Shown here piece by piece: positions 24,488 to 34,529 of a DNA stretch of 64,000 nt. The notes below the pieces were generated by a model that saw nothing but the letters and a program-made list of their open reading frames with translations, did not search any database and was not told the DNA's origin. This stretch comes from Dyadobacter chenwenxiniae (GTDB lineage Bacteria > Bacteroidota > Bacteroidia > Cytophagales > Spirosomataceae): assembly GCF_022869785.1 (NCBI RefSeq), contig NZ_CP094997.1, positions 6,071,001-6,135,000 of the forward strand, given 5' to 3'. The position numbers and the translations under genes were made by a program. Each line of letters begins with the position of its first letter. Position 1 is the stretch's first letter.

Positions 24488-24826
24488 ATGGAATCACTTC
24501 AGCGCATTGATTTACATGAGACTAGCAAGGCCGTAGCAGGAAGCTATGCAAATGTGCCGCTCAATCTGGTCAATGACCACATTATCAGGATCAGCATAAT
24601 GACTGAGCCATTTTATTGGCATTATCACCCCAATTCAGACGAAAGCTTCCTGTGCTTAGAAGGCGTGCTAGTGATAGATCTTGAAGGTGAATCCATTGAA
24701 CTCCATCCCGGCCAGCTTTTCACAATTCCCAGGAATGTACTGCACAAAACAAGTCCGAAAGGCGGAAGATCCGTAAATCTGACATTTGAGTTGGAAGGGA
24801 TGGAAACGGTTCGGAATGTGCTGTGA
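24488..24826 (+). CDS. Cupin-domain protein
   Basis: This is a 112-aa single-domain cupin. The two metal-binding motifs are visible: FYWHYHPNSDESFLCLEGVLVI (motif 1, two His and one Glu) and PGQLFTIPRNVLHKTSP (motif 2, His). Metal binding and a small-molecule role, such as dioxygenase, isomerase or sugar binding, are possible; the sequence does not decide between them. It is transcribed alone. Confidence 0.85.
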   Translation: MESLQRIDLHETSKAVAGSYANVPLNLVNDHIIRISIMTEPFYWHYHPNSDESFLCLEGVLVIDLEGESIELHPGQLFTIPRNVLHKTSPKGGRSVNLTFELEGMETVRNVL

Positions 24827-25018
24827 ATCAGCATAAAATAGTCGCTTTGCCGGGGCAATTTGAACAACGCGCGTCGTATTAATTAGAGCCAAAGAAATCA
24901 CGTAATCCAGCAAATTTAGCTGATTTTAATATTCGTGAACGTTCTTTCGTTTGCATTTAAGCGTATATCTTGTAATATTTATTTGATAGGATGCGTGCTT
25001 GCCAAAAAATTCCCTGAA

Positions 25019-26908
25019 ATGAGATTCATAATCGTTTGCGCGCTGTTCACGATGTTTGTTATAAAGCCTGCCTCCGGCCAGGTGGGGATGATCCGAAAGT
25101 TGCAACAATCACTTCCGCAGATCACGGACAGCGTTCGCTATGTGGATGCTGTTAATAAAATGTCATTGCTCTTCTACGAACAAAATGCCGACAGCACTTT
25201 CTACTATGCACTTCGCGCGCGCGAGGTTGCAACGCGGTTGGATTATGCGAAAGGGATTGCCGATGCGACCAATAATCTGGGGATTGTGTTCGATATAAAA
25301 GGCAATGTGCAGCTCGCGCTTCGCTATTATAATGATGCTTACAACAGATATGTCGCAATCGGTGATTCGTCCAACATTGTTCAAACCCTCATGAACATTG
25401 CCATGGTTTACACCGTTACAGGCAAAAACCAGAAGTCTATCGCCAACTACAAACAGGCTCTGGAAATTGGGAACCGCATTGCTCATGACTCTATCACGGC
25501 GCTTGCGATATACAATTACATGTTGACTTATCCCGCTGAATTTAAGGGTGCTGTAAGAGATAAAAACATTCAACGGGCGAGCGACATTGCCAGGAAATAC
25601 AAGGACAGGCGCATGCAACTTGCGATCGAACAGTTGCAGGCTGCGGATTATCTGGCTGACAACAAGAGAGAAAAGGGTATCCAATTGTTAAAGCAGACAT
25701 TGAATAAAAGTCTGGATATGGAGCTGTATTTTTTCAGTATGGACTTACTGATTAACCTCGGCGACCAGCATCTTCCCATTCTCCCGGATACTGCAATTGC
25801 TTATTACGAGCAGGCATTACAGCTCGCTGAACAGAAGGGTTACCGCTTATATTCCAGGGATTTAGCAAGGAAAATGTATGACTTTTACACAGAACGGAAT
25901 GACAAACCGCAAGCCTACAAATACGCGCAGAAACTGATCCGGCTTGTTGAAGAGCAGATTGAAATAGATAAAGTTTCGGGCATCGATTACATTGAGTATG
26001 CGGTGAAGGACCAGGAATTGAGGTCGGAGCAGGTTAAGGTGGCCTATAACAAGCGGTTTTTATGGCTGGCAGTCGCCATATGCGCACTTACAATCCTGAG
26101 CATTGCGTTTTTGCTGCGGACCTGGTTAATGACAAAGCGCACAAATGAAGTGTTGCGCATCCAGTTCCGGCAGCTCGAAACGACGATGGAAGCGCTGGAA
26201 ACAACGAATGAAAATTATGCGCGCGTGATAAAAATCGTTGCCCACGATCTGAGAAATCCAATCGGCGCGATCAATGCAATGAGTACGATGATGATTGATT
26301 ACGAGACAGATCCGCAGGAAACGAAGGAATTGATTCAATTGATCAATGAGTCAAGTAAAAATTGCATGACCATGATCGGTGATCTGCTGGTAACGGATTT
26401 TGATCTGAAAGAATCGGAGTTGAACAAAGAGGAAATTGACCTTCCTGTTTTTCTGCAACAAGTGATTAAGCTTCTGATTTTTAGGGCAAAAGAAAAAAAT
26501 CAGGAGCTGGTTTTATTTAACCCTGTTCATGCGACTATTCTGGCGGATAGCGACAAGCTTTCCCGCGTGCTTAGCAATCTGGTGATCAATGCCGTAAAAT
26601 TTAGTCCGAAAGGCGGTTTGATAGAAGTCAGCACCTCGGAAACGGCAGGCGGAATTTTGATTGCCGTTAAGGATAATGGTCTTGGCATTCCGAAAGAATT
26701 TGAGAACAAAATTTTTGATCCGTTTACGTCGTCAAAACGCGCCGGAACGGCTGGTGAACAACCATTCGGCCTCGGCTTGTACATTAGCAAGCAAATCATT
26801 GAAGCGCATCATGGACGCATCTGGTTCGAAAGCGAGGCCGGGGTAACTACTACATTCTACATCCTGCTCCCCAGCAGCGTCATAGTAAACTCCGAGACAG
26901 AAGCTTAG
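25019..26908 (+). CDS. TPR-containing sensor histidine kinase
   Basis: About 629 aa. I choose the ATG at 25019 because it opens a proper signal peptide (MRFIIVCALFTMFVIKPASG); an in-frame GTG 84 bases upstream would bury it. Residues about 30-340 form periplasmic tetratricopeptide repeats (ADATNNLGIVFDIKGNVQLALRYYNDAY and others). One membrane helix (FLWLAVAICALTILSIAFLLR) leads to a coiled coil and the kinase: H box VIKIVAHDLRNPIGAIN, N box NLVINAVKFSPKGG, G1 DNGLGIPKEF and G2 FGLGLYISKQII. There is no output domain, so it needs a separate regulator. The gene ends 3 bases from the convergent phospholipase gene. Confidence 0.92.
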   Translation: MRFIIVCALFTMFVIKPASGQVGMIRKLQQSLPQITDSVRYVDAVNKMSLLFYEQNADSTFYYALRAREVATRLDYAKGIADATNNLGIVFDIKGNVQLALRYYNDAYNRYVAIGDSSNIVQTLMNIAMVYTVTGKNQKSIANYKQALEIGNRIAHDSITALAIYNYMLTYPAEFKGAVRDKNIQRASDIARKYKDRRMQLAIEQLQAADYLADNKREKGIQLLKQTLNKSLDMELYFFSMDLLINLGDQHLPILPDTAIAYYEQALQLAEQKGYRLYSRDLARKMYDFYTERNDKPQAYKYAQKLIRLVEEQIEIDKVSGIDYIEYAVKDQELRSEQVKVAYNKRFLWLAVAICALTILSIAFLLRTWLMTKRTNEVLRIQFRQLETTMEALETTNENYARVIKIVAHDLRNPIGAINAMSTMMIDYETDPQETKELIQLINESSKNCMTMIGDLLVTDFDLKESELNKEEIDLPVFLQQVIKLLIFRAKEKNQELVLFNPVHATILADSDKLSRVLSNLVINAVKFSPKGGLIEVSTSETAGGILIAVKDNGLGIPKEFENKIFDPFTSSKRAGTAGEQPFGLGLYISKQIIEAHHGRIWFESEAGVTTTFYILLPSSVIVNSETEA

Positions 26909-26911
26909 CGG

Positions 26912-29428
26912 TCAGGCTTTTGCCATAAGCGGGTCGGTTGTGCTTTCTTTTCCGGTTTCAACATGGCCGGCAAACCTTTTCAACGTGTTACCGGACCCAA
27001 TTTCTACATTGAAATCATACCAACCGTTGCTCTTGCCAAGCGCAATGGTTGTCCGCTGCGCTCCCGAAGAAGGCACCTTTATTTCAACTGGTCCCTGGCC
27101 ATAGCTCATATCAACAACTTTCACGGTCAGCACCGATTTTTCGTGGTTTTCAACTTCAACCAGCACATCACCGGTTGGTTTTCCTTTTTTGTCTAAAACA
27201 TAATTGCAGCCAACCTGAACATTAGGTTCCTGCGCGTTGCCCGCAAATTCCCTGAAAAACCCATTCGGGCCGTAAACACGCAAATGATAACGGCCTCCCT
27301 CAAATTCCTGCAATTTCCAGCTATCCATGAGTTTGTCACCCGCCCGAACCGCATAGTTCCAGACTTTCATAGGCTCATTCTGATAAGCATTCATGGCATA
27401 AACAATAAATGGTGACCCTGCTGATTTGTCGCCAAACACCTTATTACCTGCCTCAAATGTGATTTCAAATGTTTGCTTATCCGGGCCCAGTTTCCCGGCA
27501 ACATGCAACTCGTAAGGAATTGCGCATGATTTTCGTGTGCCAGGCTCCTGTTTGGGCAAGCTCGCGGAGGTGTGAGGATTTTTATTGACTGCACTAATTT
27601 CAGCATCATTAAGCGCTTTGAAATTGGTCGGCGCCGCTTTGAATTGCGCCTTATGAATCGTTGTGACGATTTCATCACGATCAACCGGCGTCGGTTTCTT
27701 ATAAGTGGAAGGGTCATATGGCTGGAAGACCGTGCTGATGTTGCCGCAAATCGTTCTCCTCCATTCAGAAATGTTGGTTTCCTTCACCTCTTTTTTTGCT
27801 TTATGACTCGCAAATTCCTCCAAAAATTGCAAAATAGAAGTGTGATCAAAAACCTGCGAATTCACTTTTCCGCCTCTCGACCAAGGTGAAGCGATCACCA
27901 GCGGAACGCGAAAGCCCAGTCCAATGGCTCCCTCACGTGCATTCGCCTTCGGCACCTGCGTCATATCCTGTTCCAACGTTACATATTCGGCTTCCAGGTC
28001 AATGCCCTTCGAAACTTTTCCGGTGTCGGTTTTAAGCGGGTTAGGGATTGAGAATGGCGGGATGTGGTCGTAATAGCCGTCATTTTCGTCATAGCAAAGT
28101 ATGAAAATTGTTTTCTTCCAGACTTCCGGGTTTTTGGTAAGGATATCCAATGCTTCCGACACAAACCACGCCCCATACCAGGGCGCCGATGGGTGGTCGG
28201 AGAAGTTTTGCGGAGCCGTCAAATAGGAAACCGCAGGAAGCTTGCCTTCATTTACATCTTTCCTGAACTGGTAAAATATATCGCTTTTAGGGACGTCAAC
28301 GGTTCTTTTCTCTGCGCCATCATTATAAGTGATCGAGCTAAGCCTCATGTAATCAGGATCATTCTGATTTGTCACAAATGCACGCTTATGAATTCCCTGC
28401 TCGATTACGGATAGTTTTTTGAAATTCTCTTCTGTGTAATAGGCAATTTCTGTCTCGTATTTTTCCAGCATCGCCCGCTTTCCCTCATTGGATTTGGCAA
28501 GCTTATCCTTTTCCTCCGCTGTGGAAGCAGTTAATGTCGGATCTGGTCCGGCCAGCTGCTTTCTGATTTTCTCACTTTCGAGTTGGATGAACCGGACATA
28601 TTCTTTCGAAAATTTCACATTATACTGCGCGTGACGTTCCAGCGGGTTACAGCCAAAGTTGCCCAGCCAGGAACCTTGCTTGGGATTAAATTGCATGACA
28701 GCACTAATCTCATTTTGGTAAAAAGCCCAGGAAACGCCAGCTTCTTCCAGCCTTTCAGGAAACGTTTTCCATTTGACAGGCTTGTTATAAGAAAAATAAC
28801 TGTTCCGAACTACGGCCAGAGAGTCCATGCTCGGTTTTTCTCTGATCGTGCCCGACCACAAATAATATCGGTTCGGGTGCGTGGGTGTCATGGACGAGCA
28901 GAAATTCTGATCACAAACCGTAAAAGCATCAGCTAATGCATAATAAAACGGAATGTCTTCACGGTCATAATGCCCCAAAGTCAGAGGCATTTCGGAATAT
29001 TCTTTGCGTGTGGATCGCTTGGAAGTCAGCCATTTATCATATTTTCCGCCATTGTAGGCATCCACTTGCGACTCGCGCGAATGCGGCAGGTCGTGCATCC
29101 AGGTCGCTTTGGTGCCCTTCATGTCCAGCCGGAATGGAGCGTAGGTTTCTCCTTTGGAATCTGTTTGCAGCCAGACTTTGTTTTTATTGGGTAAATCAAT
29201 GGCACGCGGATCGTTGAAACCTCTTACGCCTTGCAATTTTCCGTAACAATGGTCGAAAGAGCGGTTTTCCTGCATTAAAATCACAACATGTTCCGCATCC
29301 AGATAAGTGGAATTCGGTTCCGGGTTGATGGCCATTGCCTTCAATACCGACTCAGGAAAAAGTCCTGCCATACCAGCACCCCCTGATAGCATTGCCGCTT
29401 TTTTCAGAAATTCCCTTCTTGAATCCAT
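26912..29428 (-). CDS. Phosphocholine-specific phospholipase C
   Basis: The 838-aa protein has a twin-arginine signal (SRREFLKKAAMLSGGAGMAG). It hydrolyses phosphatidylcholine or sphingomyelin to release phosphocholine outside the cytoplasm. The phosphoesterase core opens with VVILMQENRSFDHCYGKLQGVRGFND and carries SMTPTHPNRYYLWSG, ILCYDENDGYYDHIPPF and VPLVIASPWSRGG. Two beta-rich C-terminal domains (about 630-838, DUF756 type) complete the family layout. Its length is greater than the roughly 700 residues of the Pseudomonas enzymes, mainly through these repeats. It lies next to a LytTR/propeller kinase pair on the same strand, which might regulate it. Bacteroidota rarely make phosphatidylcholine, so exogenous lipid is a likely substrate. 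Confidence 0.92.
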   Translation of the reverse strand: MDSRREFLKKAAMLSGGAGMAGLFPESVLKAMAINPEPNSTYLDAEHVVILMQENRSFDHCYGKLQGVRGFNDPRAIDLPNKNKVWLQTDSKGETYAPFRLDMKGTKATWMHDLPHSRESQVDAYNGGKYDKWLTSKRSTRKEYSEMPLTLGHYDREDIPFYYALADAFTVCDQNFCSSMTPTHPNRYYLWSGTIREKPSMDSLAVVRNSYFSYNKPVKWKTFPERLEEAGVSWAFYQNEISAVMQFNPKQGSWLGNFGCNPLERHAQYNVKFSKEYVRFIQLESEKIRKQLAGPDPTLTASTAEEKDKLAKSNEGKRAMLEKYETEIAYYTEENFKKLSVIEQGIHKRAFVTNQNDPDYMRLSSITYNDGAEKRTVDVPKSDIFYQFRKDVNEGKLPAVSYLTAPQNFSDHPSAPWYGAWFVSEALDILTKNPEVWKKTIFILCYDENDGYYDHIPPFSIPNPLKTDTGKVSKGIDLEAEYVTLEQDMTQVPKANAREGAIGLGFRVPLVIASPWSRGGKVNSQVFDHTSILQFLEEFASHKAKKEVKETNISEWRRTICGNISTVFQPYDPSTYKKPTPVDRDEIVTTIHKAQFKAAPTNFKALNDAEISAVNKNPHTSASLPKQEPGTRKSCAIPYELHVAGKLGPDKQTFEITFEAGNKVFGDKSAGSPFIVYAMNAYQNEPMKVWNYAVRAGDKLMDSWKLQEFEGGRYHLRVYGPNGFFREFAGNAQEPNVQVGCNYVLDKKGKPTGDVLVEVENHEKSVLTVKVVDMSYGQGPVEIKVPSSGAQRTTIALGKSNGWYDFNVEIGSGNTLKRFAGHVETGKESTTDPLMAKA

Positions 29429-29549
29429 CTAATTTCGAATTACCGTTGAAATAAATCAGTCTAATAACTCGAATAAAAGGGTGTTTCAAGAAAAATTACT
29501 GTTAACAATTTGTGATCAAGCATGTTGCGTTAGGAAACCAGGATACTAC

Positions 29550-30302
29550 TTACCTGACATTCAGGAGTTTTATCACTTCGAGCTTCTTCCTGCGCGATAT
29601 TTCCACCTCTGTGCCATCGCTTACCACAATGTATCCATGGTCATGGCTCATCTGCGAAATGTGTTTGGGATTCACCAAATGCGATTTGTGCGTTCGGATA
29701 AAACCAAATTCTTCCAGCATTTCATCAAAATACTTCAATGTCTTGCTGGTAACGATCGGTTTTTTGTGCGTGGTGTGGATAAATGTGTAGTTACCGTCTC
29801 CCTGCATACGTATGATCTGTTCCAATGTAAGAAACAGCACGCCATCTTTTGAAGGGACTGCAAGCCGGAAATCCTTGATTTCGCTTTTTCCAATGTTGTG
29901 GACCAGATTATCATACAGGATCAGATTGCTTTTAGCATCCACCTTCTGAATTTTCAGATATCGGTCCATGGCAAATCTCAGCTCATCAGGATCCACTGGT
30001 TTCAGCAGATAGTCCAGCGCGCTGAAACGGATCGCCTGAACGGCATATTGATTATAGGCAGTTGTAAAAATCACTTCAAACGCGGGATTTACCAGTGCTC
30101 GCAAAAAGTCAAAACCGTTTCGCTTGGGCATTTCCACATCCAGAAAAACGATCCCCGGGTTGTAATTACGCAAAATTTCAAGTGCCTGCTCTACTGATTC
30201 AGCCTGTCGGATTTCTGTAATTTCCTCAACAAAACTTTCGATGTAATATTTCAGCACGGTGCGTGCTTTGGGCTCGTCGTCAATAATCAGCGCTTTTATC
30301 AT
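29550..30302 (-). CDS. LytTR-family response regulator
   Basis: The protein has 250 aa. The receiver covers residues 1-120 (IIDDEPKAR, GIVFLDVEMPKRNGFDFL with the phospho-acceptor Asp, IFTTAYNQYAVQAI, YLLKPVDPD). The LytTR DNA-binding domain follows (VLFLTLEQIIRMQGDGNYTFIHT, FGFIRTHKSHLVNPKHISQMSHDHGYIVVSDGTEVEIS). It is encoded 8 bases downstream of the propeller kinase and is its obvious partner. The phospholipase C gene begins 121 bases beyond its stop. Confidence 0.94.
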   Translation of the reverse strand: MIKALIIDDEPKARTVLKYYIESFVEEITEIRQAESVEQALEILRNYNPGIVFLDVEMPKRNGFDFLRALVNPAFEVIFTTAYNQYAVQAIRFSALDYLLKPVDPDELRFAMDRYLKIQKVDAKSNLILYDNLVHNIGKSEIKDFRLAVPSKDGVLFLTLEQIIRMQGDGNYTFIHTTHKKPIVTSKTLKYFDEMLEEFGFIRTHKSHLVNPKHISQMSHDHGYIVVSDGTEVEISRRKKLEVIKLLNVR

Positions 30303-30310
30303 TGTCTTGC

Positions 30311-33300
30311 TTATACATTGTTGAGGTACGTTGATAATTCAATTTCAATCAGGGTTCCGCTGGCCGCACCATGGTCGTCGTAAAGGTCACTTATCGTGAG
30401 CAATGCATGGTTTCCTTGTTTGTTAAGCAGGTCGATACGGTCTTTTGTTATTCTTAAACCTTGTGATTCGTGGTGTTTGTATTTGACACTTTCGGCCTTT
30501 AATTCAAAAGATTTTTTCCTTCCAATGCCATTGTCCTGGATCCGGCAAAGGAAAATGTCCTCATTGACCAGTCTGAACTCGATAAGCAGCTTGCGCTCGC
30601 CATCCTTATGAAGTAATCCATGCCATAGCGCATTCTCCACATATGGTTGCAGAAGCATCGAAGGCAACGCAATATCCTCATCTTCCAGAGCAGGATCCAT
30701 GAGGATTTCGTACGTAAAACTTTCCTCAAAACGCATCATTTCCAGTTCCAGGTAAAGTTCCAGGACCTGGCGCTCCTGAGAGATCGAAATCATTTCCTTC
30801 CCGGAGTTCTGCAGCACCATCCTGAAAAGCTTGGAAAATTTGTTCAGATACACGCTCGCCTGCGAATATTTTCCGGAAACGATGCACTCCTGAATGCTAT
30901 TGAGGCAATTGAAGATAAAGTGCGGATTCATTTGCGCCCTTAACGCCATGAGCTGGCTCTCAGCAAGCATCTTGCTGATTTTCAGCAACATCAGCTCTTT
31001 TTGCTCACTCTGCGCTTTCTGCTGCTTACGTTGTCTGTACGCTTGGAAAGCAAAATACAGGATGCTGCCCGCGAGGATCAGGCATAGCAACCTGAACCAC
31101 CAGGTTTGCCACCAGTTTGGCTTTACTATCACTTGCAGCTTTTGAATGTTGGTCATCCATCTACCAAATTCATCCGTACTCCGGACTTTGAAAAGATATT
31201 TTCCGGGTAAAAGATTCGTGTAAGTGGCAGTGATCGCCCTGCCTGCATTTACCCAGTTCTCATCAACATTTTCCAGTTGATAGCTATATTGCAATGCAGG
31301 AATATCGCGATGACTTAGGGATGCGTATTGAAAGGTGATAAAATCTTCATTAGGCGCGAGTTCCAAAATGCCTTCCTTCTCAAAACCGAGCTTTTCCTGT
31401 CCAAAAACTTTAATAGAGGTTATAAACGGAGGTTTTTTAACCGGCATGCCGGCAAAGCTAAACGGATCGATCAACAATATATGGTCCAGCATAACAGCAT
31501 AAATTTTACCATTCGCGAACGTCAGGTTGTTGTAATAATCCTGTAATGTTTTGCCAAGATCAATTTCCACTTTTGTCACTGCGCGTGTATCCGGATTAAA
31601 AAACATAAGCCCCTCTCTGCTCGATCCCCAAACTGCTCCCCGCGAATCAATGGCAATGCTCGATAAATAGTCGTAAAACAATCCCGTTCTGCTGTCAATG
31701 CTATCCAGCGGAGTGCCGTTGCGATCTATTTTGATCAAGCCTTTGCCACTTACGGCAGCCCATATATCGCCTTTTTTATCCTCTGCCATCTTCAAAACCT
31801 GTACATTAGCCAGCCCTTTATCTGGCAAAATGGAGAAATGTTCTTTCTGATAGTCAAAGCGCAACAAGCCACTTCCGGGTAATGAGAATAGGATATCCTT
31901 ATTACTCAATTGTACGGAACTCGGGCAACTCTTAAACGAAAATAATCCAAAACGGCTGTCAGTGCCGTCATAACGGGTCGTTTTCTTAGTTACCGGATCG
32001 TGTCTGTAAATCGCATCTTCCAGGATCTGGAACCATATATTTCCTTTATGGTCGGTAAAGACGAAATTCGCGTAACGGTTGGGTGTGTCTTTCTTAATGT
32101 CTTCAAATCGCACCAGCTTATCCGTTCCGTTCGGCAGCATGTGAACGCCATCATCTCCCACAAACCACCATGCATCTTTGGCCTTTGTGCACATGACGAA
32201 GCGGTTTCTGCGCAAATTTTCGTCCGTAACAACGTAGCGCCGGTAAGTGCGGTTATCCGTATGATACGCCACGATTCCATCTTCTTTACAGGCCATTACG
32301 AGATTTTTATCCACCGTGATAGAATTCGCGTGGGCAAAGCCAGTCTCCAGGAAAAATTTAAAATTAGGCAGCTGATATATTGCCTGCAGTGGATATTGCG
32401 ACTGACTTTTGCTAACGCCGTTGATCGTCCCCAGCCAAACATTTCCTTCCTTATCCGTAATGGCATCCCGAAAGTGCCCATATCCAATGCAATAGGAAAG
32501 ATTTTGGTCATATTCAATCTTCTTGATCTTCTGCCCGCGTTCCTTAAAATAAGCCGCAAACAGCCATGTCGAGATCCACAGCCTGTCTTTGTGATCAATG
32601 AACAACAAATTGATCCCGTCGCTGATCTTATTGCCATCGAGCTCATAAAAGCTCTGCACCGAACCCGTTTTGAAATTCCAGTAATTAAGTGTCAGGTTAT
32701 CGTCGCAGCCATACCAGACATCACCTTTGCTGTCAACGGCCAGCGCATTTACGTAAGTCTGGTCAAGAATGGGCGAATGGAGCACATTGTTGTCCTTATG
32801 GTAAATCGTTCTTTTTTTGGTGTCGATAAAACAGGGCTTGCTTCCTAAGATCCAGAAGCCGTTTCGCGTCGTGTCCCAAACCATGCCCGAAAGGAAATAT
32901 TCGGGCTGGCTGAAAATGTTCGCCACCGTCGGGACAAGTACAGAAAGCGGATTCAACTTTCCCTTTTCGTAAATATAGATCCGGTTTGAAGTGCCAATCC
33001 AAAGCCGCCCTGCATTGTCCGGTTTAATGGTAACAACTGTCTCTTTGTCCAAAGCAGAAAACCGGCTGTCTTTTGAAAAAGAACCTGAGCTGGCATTAAA
33101 CAGCATAATGCCATCCAATAATCCCAAAATCAATGTGTCACCTTTGCCCAGTGGGTGAATTGCATTAATCAGCAGGTTTTTCTGTTTTGTACCATTCTTA
33201 TATTGCTTGACAACGGCCCCGTCGTAGCGATTGAGACCATTATTTGTCCCGATCCACAAAAACCCCGTATCGTCTTTATACAGACATCGCACTTGTTTGG

Positions 33301-33403
33301 CGCTCAGGCCATCCTGCCACTTGATATTTTGAAAGATTGTTTGCCCAAAAAGCATGGCGGGGATTAACCAGAAAGCAAGTAAAAATGCGAATCGTTGACG
33401 CAT
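30311..33403 (-). CDS. Propeller-domain sensor histidine kinase
   Basis: The 1030-aa protein has a signal peptide (ending LFGQ). Fourteen or so Reg_prop blades (SAKQVRCLYKDDTGFLWIGTNNGLNRYDG and similar) fold into a two-propeller periplasmic sensor, followed by a Y_Y_Y domain (TATYTNLLPGKYLFKVRSTDEFGRW). One membrane helix (LLCLILAGSILYFAFQAY) leads to a LytS-type kinase domain (MALRAQMNPHFIFNCLNSIQ with the phospho-accepting His, then LLQPYVENALWHGLLHK). This differs from the classical hybrid two-component systems of gut Bacteroides, which fuse kinase and regulator; here the LytTR regulator is a separate gene. Related sensors detect oligosaccharides, but no glycan-use locus adjoins it. Confidence 0.93.
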   Translation of the reverse strand: MRQRFAFLLAFWLIPAMLFGQTIFQNIKWQDGLSAKQVRCLYKDDTGFLWIGTNNGLNRYDGAVVKQYKNGTKQKNLLINAIHPLGKGDTLILGLLDGIMLFNASSGSFSKDSRFSALDKETVVTIKPDNAGRLWIGTSNRIYIYEKGKLNPLSVLVPTVANIFSQPEYFLSGMVWDTTRNGFWILGSKPCFIDTKKRTIYHKDNNVLHSPILDQTYVNALAVDSKGDVWYGCDDNLTLNYWNFKTGSVQSFYELDGNKISDGINLLFIDHKDRLWISTWLFAAYFKERGQKIKKIEYDQNLSYCIGYGHFRDAITDKEGNVWLGTINGVSKSQSQYPLQAIYQLPNFKFFLETGFAHANSITVDKNLVMACKEDGIVAYHTDNRTYRRYVVTDENLRRNRFVMCTKAKDAWWFVGDDGVHMLPNGTDKLVRFEDIKKDTPNRYANFVFTDHKGNIWFQILEDAIYRHDPVTKKTTRYDGTDSRFGLFSFKSCPSSVQLSNKDILFSLPGSGLLRFDYQKEHFSILPDKGLANVQVLKMAEDKKGDIWAAVSGKGLIKIDRNGTPLDSIDSRTGLFYDYLSSIAIDSRGAVWGSSREGLMFFNPDTRAVTKVEIDLGKTLQDYYNNLTFANGKIYAVMLDHILLIDPFSFAGMPVKKPPFITSIKVFGQEKLGFEKEGILELAPNEDFITFQYASLSHRDIPALQYSYQLENVDENWVNAGRAITATYTNLLPGKYLFKVRSTDEFGRWMTNIQKLQVIVKPNWWQTWWFRLLCLILAGSILYFAFQAYRQRKQQKAQSEQKELMLLKISKMLAESQLMALRAQMNPHFIFNCLNSIQECIVSGKYSQASVYLNKFSKLFRMVLQNSGKEMISISQERQVLELYLELEMMRFEESFTYEILMDPALEDEDIALPSMLLQPYVENALWHGLLHKDGERKLLIEFRLVNEDIFLCRIQDNGIGRKKSFELKAESVKYKHHESQGLRITKDRIDLLNKQGNHALLTISDLYDDHGAASGTLIEIELSTYLNNV

Positions 33404-33616
33404 GCTGGAAATGGATTATTTCTTTAAAACAAGATCGAAATGAAGTGAGGTGGTTGATTAACGATGGCTGGTATACTTACCGTTTGCCGTTAAATAGACC
33501 ATACCTACCGTTCCCTCTTTGATTTTGACATTTCAAAACGGGAAAGCCAACTTTAATACTGCAAGAAAGGCAATTAGCCGTGAAAAATAATGGAACTATC
33601 CTAACCAACGTTCGTC

Positions 33617-34369
33617 ATGATCAATATCAGTGCCCTGGCCTCCCGCATTACCAGGAATGCCAACTTCAAAAATGTACTTTGCAGTGAACCGGGATACCAT
33701 GTCAGAAAGAACAACGTGTATTATTGCGGAAGTCTGGCAAGCCCCACATTTGATCTGGTTGCAGGTGCTGACGTCAAATCATTTCAAACATTGGATAACA
33801 AATTTTCCAAACTGCCGACGATCAGGCAATATGCGATCGACGAAAAGTTTGTTTATTATAAAGGGAAAGCCATTCCGGGCGCAGATCCATCCTCATTCGT
33901 TGTGCTCGGATATGCGTGCGGCAAAGATTGCAATCACATTTACACAGCTTATAAAATCGTCTCAGACGATCCCGATCACTTTGTTAAAATAGATAGGCAT
34001 TTGTCAAAAGACAGCAAATGTATCTACTATGCTGATCGGGTTATTTCTTATGATGCTCCTCATTTTCAATTGCTTGCCAAAGTCGATGGCTTTACTTATT
34101 TCAAAGACGGGCACAGCATTTTTGTCAACGGCGTCCGGTTTGATCAGCCGGACGTCCTATCTTTCGAGCCATTGCGGCATGGTTACTCCAGAGATGCGGC
34201 GCATGTCTACTTATTAGGGCCTGCTTCGTTCAAAATAGTGGAAGGGGCCGATCCGGGAAGCTTTCAGGTGATCAACCAATATTACAGCCTCGACCAGAAC
34301 CATGTTTACTGGCGCGGTGACCGCCTTACCGACTGTGAGCCATCCACTTATGAAGCGTTGAATTTTTGA
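33617..34369 (+). CDS. DKNYY-repeat protein
   Basis: The protein has 250 aa with no signal peptide. It is built from repeats of about 40 residues in which a D/K-x-x-Y-V-Y-Y element recurs (VRKNNVYYCG, IDEKFVYYKGKAI, KDSKCIYYADRVI, RDAAHVYLLG, LDQNHVYWRGDRL), each followed by GADPxSF. This is the DKNYY pattern; such proteins are widespread but have no assigned function and are probably protein-binding scaffolds. An intrinsic terminator 40 bases beyond the stop shows that it is transcribed alone. Confidence 0.82.
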   Translation: MINISALASRITRNANFKNVLCSEPGYHVRKNNVYYCGSLASPTFDLVAGADVKSFQTLDNKFSKLPTIRQYAIDEKFVYYKGKAIPGADPSSFVVLGYACGKDCNHIYTAYKIVSDDPDHFVKIDRHLSKDSKCIYYADRVISYDAPHFQLLAKVDGFTYFKDGHSIFVNGVRFDQPDVLSFEPLRHGYSRDAAHVYLLGPASFKIVEGADPGSFQVINQYYSLDQNHVYWRGDRLTDCEPSTYEALNF

Positions 34370-34409
34370 ACATTATTTCAAATCCGGCAAAGGACGGGAC
34401 TATACACAT

Positions 34410-34436
34410 AAGGCGCAGCAATGCGCCTTTTCTTTT
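34410..34436 (+). terminator. Intrinsic terminator after the DKNYY gene
   Basis: AAGGCGCA (34410-34417) and TGCGCCTT (34422-34429) form a perfect 8-bp stem with a GCAA tetraloop, followed by TTTCTTTT. Confidence 0.87.
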
Positions 34437-34529
34437 GTAAAATATGTGCAAAGTTTCAAATCTTTTGAAGTAATATTTTACCCTTACTGACTTGTATATG
34501 AATACGATTCAGATCTAAACTCTTAACAA

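Noticed and set aside
24935..25018. An N-terminal extension of the TPR kinase from a GTG at 24935
   Set aside because: It would put 28 residues ahead of a well-formed signal peptide that begins at the ATG at 25019.
32000..32848. A 282-codon plus-strand reading frame opposite the propeller kinase
   Set aside because: It is the mirror of the strongly supported 1030-aa kinase, has no recognisable domain and is rich in the odd residue mix expected of antisense frames.
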